Of a DNA stretch of 64,000 bases, positions 19,593 to 26,730 are shown piece after piece. Position numbers and translations under genes: made by a program. Within the stretch, counting starts at the first letter, position 1. Every line of letters begins with the position of its first letter. The stretch is taken from assembly GCF_902459775.1 (NCBI RefSeq), contig NZ_CABPSQ010000006.1, positions 186,001 through 250,000 of the forward strand, read 5' to 3'. The notes under the pieces were generated by a model. The model was given only the letters and a program-made list of their open reading frames with translations. It made no database searches and was not told where the DNA came from. This stretch comes from Pandoraea captiosa (lineage in GTDB: Bacteria; Pseudomonadota; Gammaproteobacteria; Burkholderiales; Burkholderiaceae).

Positions 19593-19688
19593 GTTTTAGG
19601 TGTTTATGCGGATGTGACCTATACGACGGTCAACGCTCTCGTCAGTTAAGTGATAATGGCTCCACCCTTCACACGAGGTGCAGTCGAC

Positions 19689-21164
19689 ATGCCCGAAGCT
19701 ACACACTTCATCGGCAATCAGTGGGTCTCCCCCGCCAGGCGCGCGGGTCTCTCCGCCACTTCTGCCAACGCTGCGAACACCGTCATTGCCGTCATCGACC
19801 CCTCCGACGGACACCCTTTCACCGAGATCGCCCGTGGCGACGCAGAGGACATCGACCGCGCCGTGCGCGCGGCGCGCGCCGCCTTCGAGGGCGACTGGGG
19901 ACACACCGCCGCTGCCGAGCGCGGGCGCATGCTCTACGCCTTCGCCTCCATCCTCGCTAAACATCAGGAAGCGCTCGCTCAGCTCGAAGCGCGCGACACC
20001 GGCAAGCCACTGAAACAGGCCCGCGCGGACGCCGCCGCGATCGTGCGGTATTTCGAGTTCTACGCCGGGGCGGCCGACAAGCTGCATGGCGAGACGATTC
20101 CCTACCAACAGGGCTTTACCGTCTTCACGGTGCGTGAGCCGCACGGGGTGACCGGTCACATCATTCCCTGGAACTACCCGTTGCAGATTTTCGGACGCAG
20201 CGTGGCCGCCGCACTGGCCACGGGCAACGCCTGCGTCGTCAAACCCGCGGAGGACGCCTGCCTGTCGTTGCTGCGCGTGGCGGAGCTCTCGCTCGAAGTC
20301 GGGCTACCGCCGGGCGCGCTCAATATCGTGACCGGTTATGGCGCCGAGGCCGGTGCAGCCCTCGCCAAACATCCCGGCATCGACCACATCTCGTTTACCG
20401 GCTCGCCCGCGACCGGCACCCTCATCACGCAGATGGCGGCCGAGAATCACACCCCGGTGACGCTGGAACTCGGTGGCAAATCGCCGCAAATCGTCTTTGC
20501 CGACGCCGACATGGACGCCGTGCTGCCGGTCGTCGTCAACGCGATCGTGCAGAACGCCGGACAGACCTGCTCGGCAGGCAGCCGCCTGCTGGTGCAGCGC
20601 GACGCCTACGAGTCTGTCCTCGCGCATCTGGCGGAGGCCTTCGCCCGGCTGCGCGTGGGACCGTCGCATGACGATCTCGACCTGGGCCCGCTCATCAACG
20701 CCCGTCAGCAGCAACGCGTATGGGACTTCCTGTCCGAAGCCCAGCACGATGGCATTGCCGTGATGTCGCAGGGCGAGGTTGTCGGCAGCGCCCCCGAAGC
20801 CGGGTTCTATCAGGCGCCCACGCTGTTGCGCGACGTACCCCACACGCATCGCCTCGCTCGCGACGAAGTCTTCGGTCCGGTGCTCGCCGCCATGCCGTTC
20901 ACGGACGAGGCAGATGCCGTGCGTCTGGCCAACGGCACGCTGTACGGCCTGGCCGCCGGCGTGTGGACGCGCGACGGCGCCAGGCAGATGCGTCTGGCGC
21001 GCGACATTCGCGCGGGGCAGGTCTTCATCAACAACTATGGCGCGGGCGGCGGGGTGGAATTGCCGTTCGGCGGCGTGAAGCACTCGGGCCACGGCCGCGA
21101 GAAAGGCTTTGAAGCGCTTTACGGTTTCACGACACTCAAGACCGTCGCCATCCGGCACGGTTGA
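19689..21164 (+). CDS. NAD(P)+-dependent aldehyde dehydrogenase
   Basis: This 491-residue protein is a full-length ALDH-superfamily enzyme that oxidises an aldehyde to the acid. The catalytic Cys294 lies in NAGQTCSAGSR, the general base Glu260 in TLELGGKSP, and the oxyanion Asn162 in IIPWNYP; the coenzyme motif FTGSPATG is at 236-243. It resembles the betaine-aldehyde/aminobutyraldehyde group, but the substrate is open. The frame opens at 19650; the ATG at 19689 is preferred because it gives the usual MPEATHFIGNQWV start. It is divergent from the FAD oxidase and followed by an SDR gene. Confidence 0.93.
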   Translation: MPEATHFIGNQWVSPARRAGLSATSANAANTVIAVIDPSDGHPFTEIARGDAEDIDRAVRAARAAFEGDWGHTAAAERGRMLYAFASILAKHQEALAQLEARDTGKPLKQARADAAAIVRYFEFYAGAADKLHGETIPYQQGFTVFTVREPHGVTGHIIPWNYPLQIFGRSVAAALATGNACVVKPAEDACLSLLRVAELSLEVGLPPGALNIVTGYGAEAGAALAKHPGIDHISFTGSPATGTLITQMAAENHTPVTLELGGKSPQIVFADADMDAVLPVVVNAIVQNAGQTCSAGSRLLVQRDAYESVLAHLAEAFARLRVGPSHDDLDLGPLINARQQQRVWDFLSEAQHDGIAVMSQGEVVGSAPEAGFYQAPTLLRDVPHTHRLARDEVFGPVLAAMPFTDEADAVRLANGTLYGLAAGVWTRDGARQMRLARDIRAGQVFINNYGAGGGVELPFGGVKHSGHGREKGFEALYGFTTLKTVAIRHG

Positions 21165-21196
21165 TTTGCAGCAGCACAGACCTTTGGAGACAAGGC

Positions 21197-21955
21197 ATGC
21201 GTTTGCAAGAAAAAGTGGCCATCGTGACAGGCGCCGGGTCCGGCTTTGGCGAAGGCATCGCGAAGACCTTCGCGCGAGAGGGCGCCGCCGTCATCGTCAA
21301 CGACCTGAACCGGGGGGCGGGCGAGCGCGTGGCAGGCGAAATCGTGGAAGCGGGAGGCCATGCTGCCTTCGTGTATGGCGACGTCTCGCGCGAGGATGAT
21401 CACGTCACCCTGCTCGACGAGGCCGTGACCCGCTTCGGGCATCTCGACATCGTGGTGAACAATGCGGGCACCACGCACCGCAACAAGCCGTTGCTCGAAG
21501 TGACCGAGGCCGAGTTCGACCGGGTCTATGCCGTCAATGTGAAGAGCATCTTCTGGAGCGCACGCGCGGTCATCCCGTATTTCCAGCAACGCGGCGGCGG
21601 CGTGATGATCAATATCGCGTCGACGGCGGGCGTGCGTCCCCGCCCCGGCCTCGTCTGGTACAACGGCAGCAAGGGCGCCGTGATCACCGCGAGCAAGGCC
21701 ATGGCCGCCGAGTTCGGGCCCCGGAACATTCGCGTCAACTGCGTCAATCCCGTGATTGGCGACACCGGCCTGACCGCCGAATTCATGGGGGTGCCCAACA
21801 CGCCCGAGAACCGCGCCAAGTTTCTCGCGGGGATTCCACTTGGACGCTTCTCCACCGCGCAGGACATCGCGAACGCCTGTCTTTATCTCGCCAGCGACGA
21901 CGCCGCGTTCATCACCGGCGTGTGCCTCGAAGTCGATGGCGGGCGCTGTATCTGA
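21197..21955 (+). CDS. Short-chain dehydrogenase/reductase (FabG-like)
   Basis: This 252-residue classical SDR carries the cofactor motif TGAGSGFGEG (11-20), the structural NNAG (88-91) and the catalytic Ser142, Tyr155 and Lys159 (YNGSK). Asp36 after the second strand (VNDLN) suggests NAD(H) rather than NADPH. It follows the aldehyde dehydrogenase by 32 bases and has a GGAGACAAGG ribosome site before the ATG at 21197. In this setting it probably oxidises or reduces an alcohol or ketone of the same catabolic route. Confidence 0.92.
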   Translation: MRLQEKVAIVTGAGSGFGEGIAKTFAREGAAVIVNDLNRGAGERVAGEIVEAGGHAAFVYGDVSREDDHVTLLDEAVTRFGHLDIVVNNAGTTHRNKPLLEVTEAEFDRVYAVNVKSIFWSARAVIPYFQQRGGGVMINIASTAGVRPRPGLVWYNGSKGAVITASKAMAAEFGPRNIRVNCVNPVIGDTGLTAEFMGVPNTPENRAKFLAGIPLGRFSTAQDIANACLYLASDDAAFITGVCLEVDGGRCI

Positions 21956-22050
21956 GTACTTGCTGCAGGTTTTTCGTCGTCGGTAATACCGTAGTTGTCC
22001 CAAACACACCATAACTAGACAACACCACGTCAAACCGGAGGAGATTTCGC

Positions 22051-23385
22051 ATGAACAGCGTTCCGACGCCCCCCTCGTCCCACTCGTCCCCCACTTCCCT
22101 TACCGGCGCACCCTCGGCCGACTTCGAAGCGGCCACCTACCGCAAGGTCGGCTGGCGGCTGATCCCCTTCCTGCTGCTGTGTTACGTGGTCGCCTATCTC
22201 GACCGCGTCAACGTCGGCTTCGCCAAGTTGCAGATGGTCGGCGACCTCCAGTTTTCCGAGACGGTGTTCGGTCTCGGCGCAGGCATCTTCTTCATCGGGT
22301 ACTTCATCTTCGAGGTGCCGAGCAACGTGATCCTGCACCGCGTGGGAGCGCGCGTGTGGATCGCCCGCATCATGATTTCGTGGGGCATCATCTCGGGCGC
22401 GACCATGTTCGTGAGCACCCCGTCGATGTTCTACGTCATGCGCTTCTTGCTCGGTGTGGCCGAGGCGGGATTCTTCCCCGGCATCATTCTCTACATTACC
22501 TATTGGTATCCGGCCTCGCGTCGCGGGCGCATGACGGCGTGGTTCATGACCGCGGTTGCCCTCTCCGGCCTGATCGGCGGGCCCATCTCCGGCTGGATTC
22601 TGAAGGACATGAGCGGCGTGAACGGTCTGGCGGGCTGGCAATGGATGTTCCTGCTCGAAGCCGTGCCGTCGGTGATCATCGGTATTGCAGTGCTGTTCGT
22701 GCTCGACGACAGGATTCGCGACGCCAAATGGCTCACCGACGACGAAAAAACGCTGCTCGAGCGCAACATCGCCAGCGATGTCCTCACGAAGGAAGATCTG
22801 CCGCTGCGACAGGTCTTCGCCAGCGCGCGCGTGTGGATGATGAGCCTGATCTACTTCTCGTTCGTGATCGGGCTGTACGGGGTGGGCTTCTGGTTGCCGA
22901 CGATCATCAAGAGCACCGGCGTGACCGATCCGTTGCAGATCGGCCTGCTCACGGCCATTCCGTACTTCTTCGCCGTGATCGCGATGGTGCTCGTGGGACG
23001 CCGCTCGGACCTGCGCGGCGAGCGTCGCTGGCACATTGCCATTCCGGCCTTCATCGGTGCGATCGGCCTGTTTCTGTCGACGGTGTGGAGCCACAACACG
23101 CAACTCGCCATGGTGGCGCTCACGCTCGCCACGATGGGCATCATGATCGTGCTGCCGCTGTTCTGGAGTTTGCCCACGGCGTTTCTCGGCGGCACGGCGG
23201 CAGCGGCCGGGATCGCCATGATCAACTCGCTGGGCAATCTCGCGGGCTTCGTCGGGCCGTACCTGATCGGCTTTCTCAAGGACGCGACGCAGAGTACCAA
23301 CAGCGGGATGTTCCTGCTCACCGTCTTCATGATTCTCGGCGGTTTGCTGACGCTCGCGGTGCCCGCGCGACTCGTGAATCGCTGA
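22051..23385 (+). CDS. MFS transporter, anion:cation symporter (phthalate/hexuronate permease) family
   Basis: This 444-residue protein has twelve predicted membrane segments and a short Pro/Ser-rich cytoplasmic N-terminus. Conserved ACS-family blocks are LDRVNVGFAKLQMVGDLQFSE in the first loop, EVPSNVILHRVGARVWIARIMISWG and RFLLGVAEAGFFPGIILYITYWYP. These permeases import aromatic or sugar acids with protons or sodium ions. Placed last in the ALDH-SDR set, it may bring in the same organic acid the neighbouring enzymes use, beside the ABC importer. The ATG follows a strong GGAGGAG site. Confidence 0.92.
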   Translation: MNSVPTPPSSHSSPTSLTGAPSADFEAATYRKVGWRLIPFLLLCYVVAYLDRVNVGFAKLQMVGDLQFSETVFGLGAGIFFIGYFIFEVPSNVILHRVGARVWIARIMISWGIISGATMFVSTPSMFYVMRFLLGVAEAGFFPGIILYITYWYPASRRGRMTAWFMTAVALSGLIGGPISGWILKDMSGVNGLAGWQWMFLLEAVPSVIIGIAVLFVLDDRIRDAKWLTDDEKTLLERNIASDVLTKEDLPLRQVFASARVWMMSLIYFSFVIGLYGVGFWLPTIIKSTGVTDPLQIGLLTAIPYFFAVIAMVLVGRRSDLRGERRWHIAIPAFIGAIGLFLSTVWSHNTQLAMVALTLATMGIMIVLPLFWSLPTAFLGGTAAAAGIAMINSLGNLAGFVGPYLIGFLKDATQSTNSGMFLLTVFMILGGLLTLAVPARLVNR

Positions 23386-23462
23386 GCGCGCGCGTCGTCG
23401 GGCGATGCCACGCCGGATCGCCTGACGAAACCCTGTCTCGACGCCCGAGACCCTACTGGCAT

Positions 23463-23470
23463 GGGACGGT
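23463..23470 (+). promoter_or_regulatory. Possible antiterminator arm
   Basis: GGGACGGT here repeats seven of eight bases of the terminator 3' arm (GGGACGGC at 23587-23594). In RNA it could pair with the terminator 5' arm at 23574-23581 with seven Watson-Crick pairs and one wobble pair, blocking termination. This is inferred from complementarity only. Confidence 0.4.
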
Positions 23471-23497
23471 TGGTGTCGGTGCAAGGGTGGGAGTAAC

Positions 23498-23572
23498 ATG
23501 CTTCACCTGCACTTCATGCACGTGACGCATGTGATGCACGTGATGCGCGCCATGCACGCCAAACGCGCATGA
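23498..23572 (+). CDS. Candidate His/Met-rich leader peptide ORF
   Basis: This 24-codon ORF encodes a peptide with six histidines and five methionines, beginning MLHLHFMHVTHVMHV and ending in MHAKRA. A good ribosome site (GGTGGGAG) precedes the ATG by a few bases. The stop codon lies one base before the 5' arm of a strong intrinsic terminator that itself ends just ahead of the exporter gene. A further 7-bp stem (ATGCGCG at 23543-23549 with CGCGCAT at 23564-23570) lies inside the ORF. The layout is that of a translational attenuator; a chance ORF in repetitive DNA is the alternative, since the ORF is built of imperfect ATGCACGTG-like 9-mers. Confidence 0.45.
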   Translation: MLHLHFMHVTHVMHVMRAMHAKRA

Positions 23573-23573
23573 G

Positions 23574-23603
23574 GCCGTCCCCGTCCGGGACGGCTTGTTT
23601 TTT
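23574..23603 (+). terminator. Intrinsic terminator just upstream of the exporter gene
   Basis: A perfect 8-bp GC-rich stem (GCCGTCCC with GGGACGGC, 5-base loop) is followed by TTGTTTTTT. It could end the upstream permease transcript, but it lies only 25 bases before the next start codon and follows a leader ORF, so it may act as an attenuator. Confidence 0.85.
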
Positions 23604-23628
23604 GCCCCCTACCGTTTTGCAGATCCGC

Positions 23629-25140
23629 ATGCCCGCCAACGACTCACAGACGACGCCGGCCGGCGTCTCGCTCACTCCCGCCGAGGTCAAGTCGATCCTC
23701 ACCGGCCTGCTGCTCATCATGTTTCTCGGCTCGCTCGACCAGACCATCGTCGCGCCCGCACTGCCCACCATTGCCCGGGACCTCGGCAGCTTCGATGCCG
23801 TTTCCTGGGTCGTCACCGCCTACCTGCTCTCCTCCACGGCAATCACGCCCATTGTCGGCAAACTCTCCGATCTGTTCGGACGCCGCGTCGTCATTGCCGT
23901 GAGCGTCGCCGTCTTCCTCGTGGGCTCGGTATTGTGTGCGCTCGCGCCGAGCATGCTGGCGCTGATCGTCGCGCGCGGCGTTCAGGGCCTCGGCGGCGGC
24001 GGGCTGATCGCCTTGTCCAACACCGTGATCGCCGACATCGTCTCGCCGCGCGAACGGGGGCGTTACCAGGGCTACATTTCCGGGATGTTCGCCGTCTCGG
24101 GCGTGGCGGGGCCGGTCACCGGCGGCGTATTCGCCCAATACCTGAACTGGACGCTCATCTTCTGGATCAACCTCCCGCTCGGCCTGCTCGCCATTTACCT
24201 GAGCGATCGTGCGCTGCGACGTCTGCCGCGTCGTTCGGGCAAGCCGAGCATCGACTATCTCGGCTCGCTGCTGCTCATCGTCGCCACCGTCTGCCTGCTG
24301 CTTGCGCTCACCTGGGGCGGGCATCGCTATGCGTGGATGTCACCGCAGATCGGCGCGCTCGTCGCCGCCGCCGTTGTGATCGGTGCGGTGTTCCTGCGTC
24401 ATCAGCGCACGGTGCGTGAACCGCTGCTGCCCGTTGCCCTGCTCGCCAACCCGGTGTTCCGCATGACCTCGACCATGGCCGTACTCGTGATGATGGTCAA
24501 CATCAGCATCGGCATCTATGTCCCGCTCTACCTGCAATTGCAGCGCGGCGAGTCCGCCAGCAGTTCGGGACTGATGCTGATTCTGCCGCTGCTCGGCATT
24601 GTGGTCGGCGCGCTGAGTTCCGGGCACTACATGCGCAGAACGGGGCACTACAAGCGCCCGCCGCAAATCGGTCTGCCGGTGGCCTTTGCCGGACTGGCGG
24701 TCATTGCCATCGGGGTGGCGTCGCTGCCGCTCGTGGTCATCGGGATCTGTCTGGGTCTCGTGGGCATCGGCTTCGGCTCCGCCATGCCGGTGATGACGGT
24801 GGCCACGCAAAACGCCGTGGCGCCGCGCGACATCGGCATTGCGACCGCGGCGCACGCCTTCTTCCGCGCACTGGGCGGCATGATCGGCGTGGCAATGTTC
24901 GGGGCGCTGATCGTCGGCCTGCTCGTCTCGGGCGAAGGCAGCGGCGCGCCCCACGAACTCACGGACTTCCTGCGCCCGGGCGGCGCACCGGCCGGCATGG
25001 CGGAACATCTTCGGGTGGCCTTCGGGGCGTTTTTCGGCGGGAGTGCGCTGATCGCGGCGCTGGCCATCGTCGCACTTGCACGATTGCCGGAACTGCCGCT
25101 GCGTCAAAGCTCGGGCAACGAGGCGACGGCGATCGAGTGA
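23629..25140 (+). CDS. MFS drug/efflux transporter, DHA2 (EmrB/QacA) family
   Basis: This 503-residue protein has about fourteen membrane segments. The DHA2 signature motifs are LDQTIVAPALPTIARDLGSF (motif D1), GKLSDLFGRRVV (motif A) and GRYQGYISGMFAVSGVAGPVTGG (motif C). Such proteins export drugs, dyes or siderophores by proton antiport. The frame opens at 23569, overlapping the terminator, so the ATG at 23629 is preferred although its ribosome site is poor. It stands alone, preceded by the leader/terminator arrangement that may regulate it, and ends with a hairpin at 25170-25188. Confidence 0.9.
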   Translation: MPANDSQTTPAGVSLTPAEVKSILTGLLLIMFLGSLDQTIVAPALPTIARDLGSFDAVSWVVTAYLLSSTAITPIVGKLSDLFGRRVVIAVSVAVFLVGSVLCALAPSMLALIVARGVQGLGGGGLIALSNTVIADIVSPRERGRYQGYISGMFAVSGVAGPVTGGVFAQYLNWTLIFWINLPLGLLAIYLSDRALRRLPRRSGKPSIDYLGSLLLIVATVCLLLALTWGGHRYAWMSPQIGALVAAAVVIGAVFLRHQRTVREPLLPVALLANPVFRMTSTMAVLVMMVNISIGIYVPLYLQLQRGESASSSGLMLILPLLGIVVGALSSGHYMRRTGHYKRPPQIGLPVAFAGLAVIAIGVASLPLVVIGICLGLVGIGFGSAMPVMTVATQNAVAPRDIGIATAAHAFFRALGGMIGVAMFGALIVGLLVSGEGSGAPHELTDFLRPGGAPAGMAEHLRVAFGAFFGGSALIAALAIVALARLPELPLRQSSGNEATAIE

Positions 25141-25169
25141 CGACTTGCGGGCGATCGTCGGACTCGGGG

Positions 25170-25201
25170 TGCCTGCGGGGCGCAGGCATCTCGTCCTTTT
25201 T
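25170..25201 (+). terminator. Terminator after the DHA2 exporter
   Basis: TGCCTGCG pairs perfectly with CGCAGGCA across a 3-base loop; a T-run follows at 25197-25201 after eight unpaired bases. Confidence 0.55.
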
Positions 25202-25283
25202 ACGTTTCGCTCATCTTCGTGCGTTCGGCTTCGCTTTGCCGACTTTCCCCAAACTGCGCAATCGACACTAACGGCACTGTGAC

Positions 25284-25308
25284 AACTCCTTCAGCCTTCC
25301 AAGGAGTT
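25284..25308 (+). promoter_or_regulatory. Hairpin sequestering the ribosome binding site
   Basis: AACTCCTT (25284-25291) pairs perfectly with AAGGAGTT (25301-25308), with a 9-base loop. The second arm contains the AAGGAG ribosome site of the gene starting at 25313, so folding would hide it. This could act as an RNA thermometer or be opened by a factor. Confidence 0.55.
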
Positions 25309-25312
25309 CGTC

Positions 25313-26551
25313 ATGAAAGCCGAGTCCACCCCGTCACTGACGACGGCATTGCCGATCTGTCCGCCTCACGGTGCGCAAGCGGGGGCACAAGCCGAGCCGT
25401 CTTTATCGGCCGCGTCCGCCATGCCGGGCGACCTCAACGTCGTGCGTGCCGCAGCACCGGGTTCGTCGTCGGGCAATGTGCTGAGCGATCTGGCAACTAG
25501 CTTGTCATCTATTACCCGCATTATCCGATTCGGCAACCGGGTCTCCCGCGCGCCCGACAGCGACATGCAACGCGCCCGAGCGCGAGGCGACGCGATCCTG
25601 AGATCGCAAATTCCGAGCGCGACCCTCGACCCCAACGCGAGCGGCATTGCCCCGAGGGACGTCATTCGTCACCGCCTTTTAGGCCTGACCGACCTCCCCG
25701 ATGAGACACGCCACGACGCATGGGTTGCCTCGGCGTACCAATCCTGTGACAGCAACGGCGCGATCCCGCCCGACCTCCTGAGTCCGTACGTCGATGCCCT
25801 TGCCGGACTGCCTGACGCGCAGCGCGCCAGCGCGGCGAAATTCGCGGTCGGCTGTCTCCAGAAGTGGCACGTTGCCAACGGACAGTCCGGATGCCTTGGC
25901 GACAAGATCGGCACGGTGTTCCGGGGGATGAAAAACGAACCGAGCGCAGGCGTGTTTGCGGCGGCACTGCGGGAACACGCCAGCCTCTATTTCGAGGGCA
26001 AGCAGCACCTCGTTGCGTGGGGCATCAGCGACGGGGTGGCCCATTTCGCATCGGAAGACTCGGCGCGCATCATGGCCTCGACCACCCTGTGGACGCTCCC
26101 GCAACGGCTTTTGCGCTACCGGCTCGGTCCGTGGCACAGCGCCCTGAACGCCCTCAAGGAAGGGCTGAAGCCGGGCGCATTGCCGGACGCGTCCGACCTG
26201 GTCCCTCACGCGAATGCGATCGCGCATCTGCCATCGGCCGCGCCGTCGGCGCAGTGGAAGGCGGCCGAGGCATTCGCCGATTACCTGCTCACACTGGCGA
26301 GAACGGCATGCGAGCCCGAATCGGCGCAGTCGTATTTGCGAAACGTGTTGCGCGCACTGGACGACCTCAACATCCGGGGATTCGTCACGGCGGCCCTCTT
26401 CACGCGTTCTCGCGACACCAGCGACGGTATGCACGCCCCGGTGCGCGCGGTGTTCCAGTCCCTGCGGGGAGCGTTCACGCCGGCCTATGGCCTGCTGCTG
26501 GACGACATGCTCAGCATCGAGGGCACACCGCCGTTATCGATCGACGGGTGA
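25313..26551 (+). CDS. Unrecognised helical protein, possible secreted effector (first of a pair)
   Basis: I do not recognise this 412-residue protein. Residues 1-60 are Ala/Ser/Pro-rich and look disordered, with no signal peptide or membrane segment; the rest looks helical. A loose repeat appears at least three times: IRHRLLGLTDLPDETRHDAW, LSPYVDALAGLPDAQRASAA and LVPHANAIAHLPSAAPSAQW, each an L-x-x-LP-x-x-x-R type helical turn. The start MKAESTPS resembles MESTLFPS of the next gene. This pattern is seen in type III effectors of plant- and animal-associated betaproteobacteria, but no secretion gene is nearby, so the role is only a hypothesis. Its ribosome site lies in a hairpin. Confidence 0.7.
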   Translation: MKAESTPSLTTALPICPPHGAQAGAQAEPSLSAASAMPGDLNVVRAAAPGSSSGNVLSDLATSLSSITRIIRFGNRVSRAPDSDMQRARARGDAILRSQIPSATLDPNASGIAPRDVIRHRLLGLTDLPDETRHDAWVASAYQSCDSNGAIPPDLLSPYVDALAGLPDAQRASAAKFAVGCLQKWHVANGQSGCLGDKIGTVFRGMKNEPSAGVFAAALREHASLYFEGKQHLVAWGISDGVAHFASEDSARIMASTTLWTLPQRLLRYRLGPWHSALNALKEGLKPGALPDASDLVPHANAIAHLPSAAPSAQWKAAEAFADYLLTLARTACEPESAQSYLRNVLRALDDLNIRGFVTAALFTRSRDTSDGMHAPVRAVFQSLRGAFTPAYGLLLDDMLSIEGTPPLSIDG

Positions 26552-26684
26552 GCCACGGCAGGCAGGTGGCGGTGATGTGGGTGGAAGCGGGGTGGCGCAG
26601 GTGATGGCGAGGTGATGGCGGGCTGATGGGCTCGGTCTGCAAAGCCCCGACGCATGCGGCGAAGTCTGCGGCCATCGATCGCTG

Positions 26685-26730
26685 CAAAGTGCGGACTCCT
26701 TCGACTTTTTCGCTCATGGAGTCCACTTTG
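26685..26730 (+). promoter_or_regulatory. Long inverted repeat over the start codon of the second orphan gene
   Basis: CAAAGT (26685-26690) and GGACTCC (26693-26699), separated by a 2-base bulge, pair with GGAGTCC (26718-26724) and ACTTTG (26725-26730). The 13-bp stem holds codons 1 to 5 and the 18-base loop contains the first two bases of the ATG at 26716. It would impede initiation there if formed. Confidence 0.5.

Noticed and set aside
23498-23572. The 9-mer repeats near the leader ORF as a protein-binding array.
   Set aside because: The units are imperfect and in frame with the leader ORF, so coding of a His/Met-rich peptide explains them better.
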